Below, in pieces: positions 36,444 to 48,275 of a DNA stretch of 64,000 bases. Within the stretch, counting starts at the first letter, position 1, and every line of letters starts with the position of its first letter. The stretch comes from Mariprofundus sp. GTDB lineage: Bacteria; Pseudomonadota; Zetaproteobacteria; Mariprofundales; Mariprofundaceae. Both the position numbers and the translations under genes were made by a program. The stretch spans positions 26,986-90,985 of the forward strand of contig JAJFLH010000018.1 of assembly GCA_021772775.1 (NCBI GenBank). Direction: 5' to 3'. The notes below the pieces were generated by a model. The model did no database searches and was not told the origin of the DNA. It saw nothing but the letters and a program-made list of their open reading frames with translations.

Positions 36444-37241
36444 TTATTTTTTTGCCACCAGATAGCGCTGTGGTCTCTTCTTCAAATCACCGGCGACACT
36501 CTCTGCAGCAACACCAGCCACAAACTTTAACCCTTTTGAACTATCCCTGGCATGCTCCATCAAACTTTCAAAGTTTTTATAAAGATAGCGTTTATCTTCG
36601 ACATGAATATGACTGATATAACCCACTTCTAAAATATAAGGAGAAAGATCATCACGATCATAACCGACATTATATATATTCGAGGATAACAGCTTGCGAT
36701 CCTGGGTGGCATACAGATCTGCTGCCAATACCATACCTGGTCGATAAGGTTTAAATGGCGAGCCCGAAGCATAACCAAAACGTTTAATGTCCACTCTGAT
36801 CAAGGCATCAATACCTCTAGCCCGTGGATCTTTTTTGCGATATGCCTTTTGCGCTTCCCAATAACTCATATCCAGATCAACAACACGATATCCCAGTCTG
36901 CGTAAGCGGTACTTGATGCCTTGACGCATCTTGGCAATTGAAAGCTGTAAGAGTGCCGGATTGGCACCTTGATACTTGATACGTTTACTCTCCCGTACCA
37001 CTTGTTGTACGATCTTAGCACTAACACCAATGACAGCATAAATAGGATTATCACGACGAATATCAATGCGCTGACTGACAGTAAATTGTGGTAGACCAAT
37101 CACCCGGAGTTTTTTCTGCTCACTTTGATGCAGAGAGAGTGGTTTACTATGTGTGCCGACACAGGCTGTCAGAGTCATCAAAATCAACAGCCCAATCACG
37201 CGCAACAGATGATATCTATGCCTAACAACCTCCGAAAACAT
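36444..37241 (-). CDS. Uncharacterised lipoprotein
   Basis: The protein has 265 residues. The N-terminus LLRVIGLLILMTLTACVG is a lipoprotein signal with lipobox LTAC, so the mature chain is probably anchored by its Cys. The remainder is a mixed alpha/beta domain with many aromatic residues (MSYWEAQKAY, YNVGYDRDDLSPYILEVGYI). I do not recognise a family with confidence. ATG 37241 follows GGGAGG at 4 bases. It converges with the sensor kinase across 5 bases. A role in the envelope is likely, but the function is unknown. Confidence 0.7.
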   Translation of the reverse strand: MFSEVVRHRYHLLRVIGLLILMTLTACVGTHSKPLSLHQSEQKKLRVIGLPQFTVSQRIDIRRDNPIYAVIGVSAKIVQQVVRESKRIKYQGANPALLQLSIAKMRQGIKYRLRRLGYRVVDLDMSYWEAQKAYRKKDPRARGIDALIRVDIKRFGYASGSPFKPYRPGMVLAADLYATQDRKLLSSNIYNVGYDRDDLSPYILEVGYISHIHVEDKRYLYKNFESLMEHARDSSKGLKFVAGVAAESVAGDLKKRPQRYLVAKK

Positions 37242-37390
37242 CGTGCCTCCCAACCTGCTCCAAACTCATCACAAGTGCCGTAAGTATGAAGTTGAATGAT
37301 GTTGGTAATGTGACAGAGCGCACAGAGATATTTAGACCACTCTTTTTAACTGTTGAAAATAAGGCTTATATCAGCTTATAGATAAATAGC

Positions 37391-38005
37391 TTATGAGGCC
37401 CAAATAATTCTTCGACCCTCAATAGAGAAGCCCTGTTCAACCATGCGTTTGAGTGTAGCTGGATAGAGTTTATGTTCTTCTTTCTGGATACGGGCATGCA
37501 GGCTATCGCGTGTATCATCATCCAATACAGGTACAACAGATTGAGCCAAAATCGATCCACCATCGAGTACTTCATCCACCAGATGCACTGTACAGCCTGA
37601 CAGTTTCACACCATAAGTCACTGCATCTTCAACCGCTTTCGCTCCTGCAAAGGAGGGCAACAGAGAAGGGTGGATATTTATAATCCGTTTGGGAAAATGG
37701 CGCACAAAAAAGGAGGATAGAATCCGCATATAGCCGGCCAAAACAATCCACTGACAACTATGCTGATCAATCAAATCGGCACAGGCCGCATCAAATTGAG
37801 CACGATCCTGATAATCTTTCGGATTCAAATAGACGACATGTGGCACACCAGCCTGCCTTGCAATTTCAAGCGCTGCCGCATCAGCCTTATCAGAAATAAC
37901 CAGCTGTACATCAACAGGGCAGTGACCAGCTGCCACCGATTCCAAAATAACTTTCAGGTTTGTCCCACGACCAGAGACCATCACAGCAATAGCTTTAGAG
38001 TTCAT
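37391..38005 (-). CDS. purN: Phosphoribosylglycinamide formyltransferase
   Basis: PurN transfers a formyl group from 10-formyl-THF to GAR in purine synthesis. The sequence shows AVMVSGRGTNLKVIL, VVISDKADA-type (QLVISDKADAAAL), AGYMRILSSFFV, the catalytic Asn-His-Asp set in IINIHPSLLPSF with GCTVHLVDEVLDGGSI, and the usual C-terminal helices. ATG 38005 gives 204 residues. Usually purM and purN are adjacent; here about 3.4 kb with three unrelated genes lies between them. Confidence 0.95.
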   Translation of the reverse strand: MNSKAIAVMVSGRGTNLKVILESVAAGHCPVDVQLVISDKADAAALEIARQAGVPHVVYLNPKDYQDRAQFDAACADLIDQHSCQWIVLAGYMRILSSFFVRHFPKRIINIHPSLLPSFAGAKAVEDAVTYGVKLSGCTVHLVDEVLDGGSILAQSVVPVLDDDTRDSLHARIQKEEHKLYPATLKRMVEQGFSIEGRRIIWAS

Positions 38006-38043
38006 CAATCACCTACCCGAATAGTTATCTAAAGAGCTGGAAC

Positions 38044-39714
38044 CTATTCATCTTCTTCATTTCCACCAAGTGGCAATTGTGATACATGATAAAGTGTTTT
38101 CTGAGCCATAAACTCTGCTGCTAACGCTTTATTCTGCATCACTGCCTCAGGAAATGCATAGACACCGGTCAACACATTATGGAGCTCCTGCTGCTTCAAA
38201 AATTCCAGCAATCGATCCATGCGAGCCTCCTGTGTCTCATGATTGCCCATCACAATAATGCCTTCTACTTTATTACTGCCTTCAAGCAATTTACCTGTTT
38301 CAAAGGAGTTATGGCAAAAGAAGATTTCAGCTCCTGGGAAATCTTCCTGTAGTTGCAGCATTTCACGTCTACGCAGTAAAAAATGCTTAGAATCCCGTTT
38401 AAAAACAATCACCCCTACAGAGTCCAAATCATTTTTATTTGCCACACCGGTCAGATAATCGACATCGCCCATAAAGACTTTATCACCCATGCTATGATGA
38501 ATACGGCCAATCACGAAGAAGTAGAATGCAAATTTAAACAGCGGAGCCAGATCCAGAAAGTAAGTGGTATAGTTGACTGTTAGCGCCATAATCACCACGG
38601 CACCTGACTGCATGATGACAAATACCTTATCCAGACGCCCTTGAGAACGGCCATAGACAAACATATATGCCATACCCCACATAAATAGGATGGTTAGAAC
38701 AGTCACCATCCATGGTGGCATAGGTTTTAGGTTGGTGCCATTGATCGCATCATCGAGCGCTGTTGCCAGTAGCTCACCATCACTCTTCATACCTACAGAG
38801 GTGTTCTTAAAAACAGTCAAACCATCTGCAGATGCACCGATGATCACATGTTTTCCAGTAAAGAAACCCGGAGGAATATAGCCCTCCTCACCATTCAAAT
38901 ATGCCATATAATCGGAGAAAGATATCCTCTGATACGGCTTTTCATCACCTCTCCAGTTCAGTACAAAGGGTTTATCACTCGCTACCTTAGGCTCAACACC
39001 GGCTACAGTTAATGCAGCTCCGGCCATGGTCGGAAACTTCCAGCCTTCCTCCTGCCACTCCAGTTCCCATTTTCTCACCACACCATCGATATCAGGGTGA
39101 TGATTCAACATGCCCATATCATGTCGCATACCAGGAAGCCCAGGCAAAATAGCTGCAACGGTTGCATCAGTGTCACAGGGTGCATCACCTGCCGGAATCA
39201 GATCACATACTTTTAATTTACTGTCCACATCACTTTGAGGATCCAGACGCACCAGAGGATAAACTGTGACAAACGATTCACTAGCAATATAGCTCAATAC
39301 TGCATCACTTTTGGGATCACCTTTATCTGGATCTGTTATCATAATCGAAAAGATAATTGATTGTGCCTGCTCATATTCCAGTTCTGCCAGCACTTCAGCA
39401 AATACCTCACGTTTCCATGGAAAACGGCCATATTCCTGAGACATCTGTGCAAGCGATTTTTCATCAATATCGAGTAGCACAATATCTTGCGATGGTGATG
39501 GTGTTTCCCATCTCATTTTCATCACCGTATCAAAGGTTCTGGAATCAATACCACCGACCTTGGTGTGATTGATCGTCAGTACGATAGCCACTACAGACAT
39601 CACAAAGGCCAATAGCCAATAAAAATAGGAGATACTTCTGAAACAGAGGGATGGAATTAACCATTTCAGTTGAAACAGAAACGAAGTGTGTTCGTCCCTA
39701 TTTTCAACGCTCAT
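38044..39714 (-). CDS. CHASE2-domain membrane sensor with unusual C-terminal domain
   Basis: The protein has 556 residues. A TM helix (about 31-49) leads into a CHASE2 sensor (50-320), recognised by RTFDTVMKMRWETPSP, DIVLLDIDEKSL, GRFPWKREVFAEVL and GKHVIIGASADGL. Three TM helices follow (about 336-355, 363-386, 389-405), the normal CHASE2 exit arrangement. The C-terminal 145 residues are cytoplasmic and do not show kinase, cyclase or EAL motifs. They begin VDYLTGVANKNDL, which recalls the entry motif of GGDEF domains, but no GGDEF core follows. It overlaps the SH3 gene by 11 bases and is likely coupled to it. Confidence 0.8.
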   Translation of the reverse strand: MSVENRDEHTSFLFQLKWLIPSLCFRSISYFYWLLAFVMSVVAIVLTINHTKVGGIDSRTFDTVMKMRWETPSPSQDIVLLDIDEKSLAQMSQEYGRFPWKREVFAEVLAELEYEQAQSIIFSIMITDPDKGDPKSDAVLSYIASESFVTVYPLVRLDPQSDVDSKLKVCDLIPAGDAPCDTDATVAAILPGLPGMRHDMGMLNHHPDIDGVVRKWELEWQEEGWKFPTMAGAALTVAGVEPKVASDKPFVLNWRGDEKPYQRISFSDYMAYLNGEEGYIPPGFFTGKHVIIGASADGLTVFKNTSVGMKSDGELLATALDDAINGTNLKPMPPWMVTVLTILFMWGMAYMFVYGRSQGRLDKVFVIMQSGAVVIMALTVNYTTYFLDLAPLFKFAFYFFVIGRIHHSMGDKVFMGDVDYLTGVANKNDLDSVGVIVFKRDSKHFLLRRREMLQLQEDFPGAEIFFCHNSFETGKLLEGSNKVEGIIVMGNHETQEARMDRLLEFLKQQELHNVLTGVYAFPEAVMQNKALAAEFMAQKTLYHVSQLPLGGNEEDE

Positions 39715-40051
39715 CAGAACTCTCCTCGCCTTTTTTAGAGACAGCCAGGCGCCCTGTATCTCTCAAGCTATCAATAGGCTCCATCCAAATCTCGGTCTCC
39801 TCCATTTCAACATGGGATACCTTGAGCCAACCTTCAATTTTTTCAGAGGTTTGTATCATCACCCAAAAACCTTGCCTCTGCCCAATAATCTCCACTTCAC
39901 CAAGCCTGGCTATGCCAACAGGCTCAGCTCTCACACTCGGTTCAGCATACAGCGTCTGCTCTGAATACATCTGAGCAGCCTGAGCTGTCAAAGCTAAAGT
40001 CATCCATACCAGCATAAAAGCCAATGGATACGCAAAAAGTTGTTTATTCAT
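39704..40051 (-). CDS. Exported SH3-like domain protein
   Basis: The protein has 115 residues from ATG 40051. A signal peptide (AYPLAFMLVWMTLALTAQAA) precedes a bacterial SH3 (SH3b) domain: YAEPSVRAEPVGIARLGEVEII followed by GQRQGFWVMIQ and GWLKVSHVE. A short acidic tail ends the chain. SH3b domains often bind peptidoglycan or other envelope proteins. The gene directly precedes and overlaps the CHASE2 gene, so a shared periplasmic role is plausible. Confidence 0.75.
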   Translation of the reverse strand: MNKQLFAYPLAFMLVWMTLALTAQAAQMYSEQTLYAEPSVRAEPVGIARLGEVEIIGQRQGFWVMIQTSEKIEGWLKVSHVEMEETEIWMEPIDSLRDTGRLAVSKKGEESSDER

Positions 40052-40207
40052 TTGAAATTTGAAATTCACCATTACTCAACCACACCTTCTATTACGCAAT
40101 TAGATACCACTACCATCTGAATCAAAATATCACTATTTTGAAGCTACGGGCTGAGTATAGACGAAAAAAAATAATATTATAAAAGTAATACATCTAAGCG
40201 AAAAACA

Positions 40208-40228
40208 GATGGGGTATTAAGCCCAACC
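40208..40228 (-). terminator. Weak terminator candidate after the DUF2157-like gene
   Basis: On the minus strand a short TGGG...CCCA stem (around 40210-40226) is followed by a T-rich stretch ending in TTTTT (40201-40205 on the reverse). It lies between the membrane-protein stop and the SH3 gene. The stem is only about four to five pairs, so confidence is low. Confidence 0.3.
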
Positions 40229-40265
40229 CTAACAATGAATCAATATAATCAATTTAGTTATTCAA

Positions 40266-41243
40266 TTATCTTTCTATGAATTCAGGTACATACTTAGATA
40301 ATGAAAAATGCTCTGTCTTAGATAATAGGCTATTTCGAATCTTGTACCAGTATGTGCCAAAAAAGATAATGAATGCACCAAAGGCAGCAAAGATCAACAG
40401 CGTTAGGTTTTCAATATCAAATGCATTTGTTTTCGAAAGCGAAATCACGGCATAAATTGCATAGGAGAGACTTGAAACCAGTAGTGCCCGGCGATCAACA
40501 TAGAGCGCTACCAAAAAGAAGCTGATAAAGAAAAGTATCATAAACAGCTCTTTAAATGGTATTCCACTTCCAGATGCAAGCAGGCTCACCATCACACCAT
40601 GCACAATAAAGGGGGCTGCAATCAGGTGAAGCCAAAATGCCGAGTCACTAAATCGATGTTCTCTCGTTCTATCATGAGAATCAAACCACATCGCTACAGC
40701 AAAAATACACAATCCATAGATAGTAAACAGGTATTGCGCATTGGTGATATCAATATCAATGATTACGCTGACCATAGCAACAAAACCCAGCGCAATTGGC
40801 ATTAGTGTAAATGGTATCTTATAGCGCCAATAAAACAGGCCAGCCAATGCTGTGAGCAGCATCAGATTCATCAGGCTATAATCGATAAGTGAAAGACCCA
40901 GAATCTGGCTGGCGAAATAGAGGGTAGAGATAAGCAGAGCAATACCTGGAAGTACAAGATGTCGAACCCGAACCAGCCACTCTGTGGTGGCAATCAATAA
41001 CAGTAGTGGAATAATATTGAGATAGACGCTGCTCATATTGATCTGTGCACAGGCAACTGAAACAAACAGAATCCCCAGCGTGATAAAAACATCACCAAAA
41101 CTGCGGACAAATCGTTGAGGCTCTTCGGAACCATTTATCTCGGCAGCAGTTGCTTCCACTTCAAAGAAACGAAGTAGCCCCTCTACTTGCTCTTTCGTGA
41201 TAATGCCTTGCTCAGATGCGGCTTCTAGTTTATTTCGATTCAT
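40266..41243 (-). CDS. Multi-pass membrane protein (DUF2157-like)
   Basis: The protein has 325 residues. A soluble N-terminal helix pair (NKLEAASEQGIITKEQVEGLLRFFE) resembles the start of DUF2157-type proteins. About ten hydrophobic segments follow. There are no catalytic motifs that I can see. It lies between purM and the SH3/CHASE2 pair on the same strand, downstream of the purM terminator, so it probably has its own promoter. Function unknown. Confidence 0.65.
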   Translation of the reverse strand: MNRNKLEAASEQGIITKEQVEGLLRFFEVEATAAEINGSEEPQRFVRSFGDVFITLGILFVSVACAQINMSSVYLNIIPLLLLIATTEWLVRVRHLVLPGIALLISTLYFASQILGLSLIDYSLMNLMLLTALAGLFYWRYKIPFTLMPIALGFVAMVSVIIDIDITNAQYLFTIYGLCIFAVAMWFDSHDRTREHRFSDSAFWLHLIAAPFIVHGVMVSLLASGSGIPFKELFMILFFISFFLVALYVDRRALLVSSLSYAIYAVISLSKTNAFDIENLTLLIFAAFGAFIIFFGTYWYKIRNSLLSKTEHFSLSKYVPEFIER

Positions 41244-41306
41244 TATAATCCTGTAATTTATTATCGCTTAAGAACGTCTTTTACAATCAGCTCAGCTCAC
41301 ACTGTC

Positions 41307-41334
41307 AAAAAAGAGGGCACCAAAAGGCACCCTC
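41307..41334 (-). terminator. Rho-independent terminator of the dnaN-recF-gyrB-purM transcript
   Basis: The minus-strand RNA folds GAGGGUGCC-UUUU-GGUGCCCUC (41334 down to 41313) as a 9-bp stem with two internal G-U pairs. Six U residues follow directly (41312-41307). On the plus strand the same bases would give two mismatches, so the element is directional. It lies 28 bases after the purM stop. Confidence 0.85.
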
Positions 41335-41361
41335 AGTTATACATTATTATAAACTAAAACC

Positions 41362-42408
41362 TCAATCAATCAACGTAACTGCTTCACCATCACGTTTGTG
41401 AATTGAGCCAATGCGGTAGGTCGTTTCGCCAGCTTCTTTAAGCAGCGCTTCTACTTTATCGGCTTCGCTTTCAGGTAGAACAACGGCAAAACCAATGCCC
41501 ATATTAAAGGTGCGATAGCGTTCATCACGTTCAACATCCGCAAAACCAAGCAGATACTCAAATACCGCTGGAACAGGCCAGGAGCTGACATCAATGGTTA
41601 CTGCCAAGTCATCAGTTAACAGGCGTTCGAAGTTATCAAACATGCCGCCACCAGTAATATGAGAAAAACCGTGGATATCGGCATCAGACTTCATTAATGC
41701 ATTTACGGCTGGAACATACAGACGAGTAGGGGCTAAAACGCCCTCTACGGCCTTACGACCATCGGAGAGCATATCTTCCCGTAAATCCGCTTCACCAAGC
41801 TCCAGTAGCTTACGAACCATCGAGAAACCATTGGAATGTGGACCATTGGAGGCTACACCGATAATTATATCGCCAGCACTGATCTTGCTGCCATCAATCA
41901 TCTTCGGTTTATCCACGACACCAACACAGAATCCACCGATATCGTAATGACCCGGTGCATACATGCCCGGCATTTCAGCGGTTTCACCACCAACCAATGA
42001 ACATTCACAGGTATTGCATGCATCGGCTATGCCTTCAACTACACCAGCTAATGTTTCACCGGCTAATTTGCCGGTCGCCAGATAATCGAGAAAAAACAGC
42101 GGTGTTGCGCCAAGTGCGGCCAAATCATTCACACACATTGCCACGGCATCAATACCAGCCACATGCGGTTTATCATATTCCTGCAATAGCAGTAACTTGG
42201 TGCCTACACCATCAGTGCCGGATACCAGTACAGGCTCTTCCATATTGGAAAAGTCAGGTTTAAACAGACCACCAAATCCACCAAGACCGGAGAGTACTTC
42301 CGGACGCATGGTGCTATTTACAGCCTTTTTGATACGGCCAACAAAGGCGTTTCCAGCATCAATATCTACACCGCAATCAGCATAACTTAAACTCTTTTTA
42401 TCAGTCAC
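41362..42408 (-). CDS. purM: Phosphoribosylformylglycinamidine cyclo-ligase
   Basis: PurM (AIR synthetase) closes FGAM to AIR with ATP. The chain shows SYADCGVDIDAGNAFV, VSGTDGVGTKLLL, GIDAVAMCVNDLAALGA, LVGGETAEMPGMY and HITGGGMFDNFERLL. Its 348 residues are the normal length. The start lies 20 bases after the gyrB stop, so purM appears to be the last gene of the dnaN-recF-gyrB transcript and is followed by a strong terminator. Confidence 0.96.
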   Translation of the reverse strand: MTDKKSLSYADCGVDIDAGNAFVGRIKKAVNSTMRPEVLSGLGGFGGLFKPDFSNMEEPVLVSGTDGVGTKLLLLQEYDKPHVAGIDAVAMCVNDLAALGATPLFFLDYLATGKLAGETLAGVVEGIADACNTCECSLVGGETAEMPGMYAPGHYDIGGFCVGVVDKPKMIDGSKISAGDIIIGVASNGPHSNGFSMVRKLLELGEADLREDMLSDGRKAVEGVLAPTRLYVPAVNALMKSDADIHGFSHITGGGMFDNFERLLTDDLAVTIDVSSWPVPAVFEYLLGFADVERDERYRTFNMGIGFAVVLPESEADKVEALLKEAGETTYRIGSIHKRDGEAVTLID

Positions 42409-42428
42409 ATCTAAATCCTTTGTTCGTA

Positions 42429-46003
<3,575 letters not shown>

Positions 46004-46041
46004 TCAGAGATTAATCCATATACTCAATGAATAGACTTGAG

Positions 46042-47142
46042 TTAAATACGCATTGGCATAATGACATATCTCGATTGTTGCTCACCTTCACCCGAAATAA
46101 GAATAGGAGATAACTCATCTTTCAAGTCGATAGAAACAGAAGCTGTGCGAAGTGCGCTCAATGTATCGCGCAAATATTTACCATTAAAACCAACCGCAAC
46201 TTCCTGGCCATTATATTCAGCTGAAATATGTTCTTCTGCTTCTTCTTGCTCGGTATTGTGAGCTGACACATCAATACCCTTTTCTGAAAACACCAAACGA
46301 ATATCATGGGTAAACTCATTAGCAACAATCATACTACGACGTAAAACCTGATCAAAAGAGCTGCGCTCTACAACGACTTTACATGGATTATTAACCGGAA
46401 TCACATCCTGGTAAACAGGGAATCGTGCATCGATTAATTTTGAAACCAACACATTTGAGCCTGCTTTAACTCTGATTTGGCGTTCACCAAGAAACAATTC
46501 AACCTGATCTTCACAATGGTCACAAAGCTTATTTAACTCGATAACTGCTTTTCTGGGAACAATGCAAGTTTTCGTTTCTGATGATTGTTCTAAATTAATT
46601 TCAGATAGTGCCAAGCGATGCCCATCGGTTGTTACCAAACGTAACATCTGCTGATCATCAATTTCAAATAGGGTACCAGTTAAATATTTTCTTGTTTCAT
46701 CCGTAGACATTGCAAAGCTGGTCGCAGAAATCATATCTCGTAATGTATCACTGGATAATGAAATTGATGACTCATTTGTTTCTTCGGTAATTCCAGGATA
46801 TTCACTAGAAGAGAGAGATGCTACCCGGAAACGGGAACGTCCACTTCGAATAATCACAAAACCATCACCTGTTTCAAGTGTTACATCCTGCTCAGGATCA
46901 AGTTCTTTAATGATATCGAATAATTTGCGTGCTGATAGTGTAATTGATCCACTCGTTTCAACAATAGCTGGGGATTGACTACGTAAACCAACCTCCAAAT
47001 CTGTTGCTGTAATTGACAAGGTATCGTTGTTGGCTTCAAGTAAAAGATTAGCAAGAATTGGAATAGTATGGCGTCTTTCAACAATGTTTTGACAATGTTG
47101 TACGGATTGTAATAAAGCTGCTCTGGGAATTGTTATGTTCAT
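46042..47142 (-). CDS. dnaN: DNA polymerase III beta subunit (sliding clamp)
   Basis: The beta clamp is a ring-shaped processivity factor. The 366-residue chain has the three-fold clamp architecture with typical stretches: HTIPILANLLLEA, TATDLEVGL, FVIRSGRSRFRVASL-type, LRLVTTDGHRLALS, and the C-terminal YVIMPMRI (consensus YVVMPMRL). Its ATG lies directly beside oriC, and with recF and gyrB it forms the standard origin operon. Confidence 0.98.
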   Translation of the reverse strand: MNITIPRAALLQSVQHCQNIVERRHTIPILANLLLEANNDTLSITATDLEVGLRSQSPAIVETSGSITLSARKLFDIIKELDPEQDVTLETGDGFVIIRSGRSRFRVASLSSSEYPGITEETNESSISLSSDTLRDMISATSFAMSTDETRKYLTGTLFEIDDQQMLRLVTTDGHRLALSEINLEQSSETKTCIVPRKAVIELNKLCDHCEDQVELFLGERQIRVKAGSNVLVSKLIDARFPVYQDVIPVNNPCKVVVERSSFDQVLRRSMIVANEFTHDIRLVFSEKGIDVSAHNTEQEEAEEHISAEYNGQEVAVGFNGKYLRDTLSALRTASVSIDLKDELSPILISGEGEQQSRYVIMPMRI

Positions 47143-47177
47143 ACCTACTTCCTTTTAACTCTTATTTATTAAAAAAT

Positions 47178-47384
47178 TAGTCATCATCATAGGGCCTGTG
47201 AATCAAGTGGATAAGTCCTGTATCCCTTACCCTGTCTAATAAATAAGCTTTAGTTATGTGGACTCAAATTGTAAATTACTGTGGACAATATGTGAATAGT
47301 GAATCATACAGACCGCTAGGTTATCGTTTAAACTTGTTTTACTCAAATCATCCACAGCTTGTAATGGGGGATATGCACACGATA
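47178..47384 (+). repeat. oriC repeat block, copy 1
   Basis: The block starts with a 23-base segment (47178-47200, containing TCATCATCATAGGGCCTGTG) identical to 47663-47685. It includes DnaA-like boxes and ends with a 34-base segment (47351-47384) that matches copy 2 with one mismatch. Landmarks in the two copies are offset by 485-486 bases throughout, so copies 1 and 2 descend from one tandem duplication. Confidence 0.85.
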
Positions 47385-47662
47385 TTATAAAGCAGACTAT
47401 ATAGCCGTTTGTAAAAGTTATGAGCTCAATCTGTTTTTTCACGCTTGAAAATGTTTACTCGAAGTCGATTACTACTTTATTTAGCTAGGCTTCACGGAAG
47501 AGACTTTAAATTAGATGGAATTATTCTTTGAGCAATTAAAAGTATTTTCATTTTATTATTATCTAAGGTCTTAGTAATAACTATGTTTTTGATCATAAAA
47601 AGTTGTGTAGGAGTAACTTATGATTCTATCTACTCCTTTATATTCTATTTATTTAAAGAAAC

Positions 47663-47870
47663 TAGTCATCATCATAGGGCCTGTGGATGCACGGGATAAA
47701 ATCATAAGTTATTATTTTATATGAATAAACGGATTCATTTAATGTGGATTAATACGGCATAATTCTGTGGATAAGATGTGTGTGCTTGCTCATGCAGACA
47801 AATATATTATGAATAGGTTCAGTTATACGCTAACTATCCACAGCTTGTAGTGGGGGATATGCACACGATA
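47663..47870 (+). repeat. oriC repeat block, copy 2
   Basis: This is the second copy of the origin block, with the same order of landmarks: the 23-base segment at 47663, a TGTGG box at 47766 and TCCACAGCTTGTA at 47837. The motif GGGGGATATGCACACGATAT then follows. Between landmarks the copies have diverged, so selection probably keeps the conserved parts. Confidence 0.85.
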
Positions 47871-48275
47871 TAAATGCTGTTTGATTTCTGTTTTTGTTGC
47901 ATGAATTTGATCTTATTTTCCTATTATAAGGTGTAAATGAACTGCTTTAGTTTGTTCGTTTATCTATGATATTTCACTGTAATTGGGCGTTTTTTTATGG
48001 ATTAAAACTATTGGATTCATATAGCTTTATAAGCTCGGGGGGAGGTCTTTGAAAAGGAGTAGTCCGAGGTGCTTTAGTAAGGGGAATAGCCGATGCCATA
48101 TAAAGCTCTCAGGCCTTATAAGCTTGCTTATCTTTTAGACACAGAGGTAGATGCCTCTTTTAAGAGGAGGGGGAGCATGAATGATAGCCATGGCTAAAGC
48201 AGATTGCTTTTGAACACTGTTCTTTATAGCTATTAAATGAGTAGTTAGGATGGTTTAGGCTATAAAGTATAAATT

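Larger units (their letters stand above)
47143..48275. other. oriC: Chromosomal replication origin (oriC), bipartite, between dnaA and dnaN
   Basis: This is 1133 AT-rich bases without a gene. DnaA boxes seen: a perfect TGTGGATAA at 47766-47774; one-mismatch copies at 47206-47214 (AGTGGATAA), 47280-47288 (TGTGGACAA), 47348-47356 (TCATCCACA), 47743-47751 (TGTGGATTA) and 47834-47842 (CTATCCACA). The boxes fall in two homologous blocks, about 47165-47384 and 47650-47870, separated by a very AT-rich stretch (47460-47645) that could unwind. The part from 47880 to 48275 has purine-rich runs and small hairpins but no boxes. Position and boxes make the origin call secure. Confidence 0.93.

Noticed and set aside
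38044..38460. GGDEF (diguanylate cyclase) domain in the CHASE2 protein
   Set aside because: Only the entry-like DYLTGVANKNDL is present; there is no GG[DE]EF core or metal-binding Asp segment, so an active cyclase cannot be claimed.
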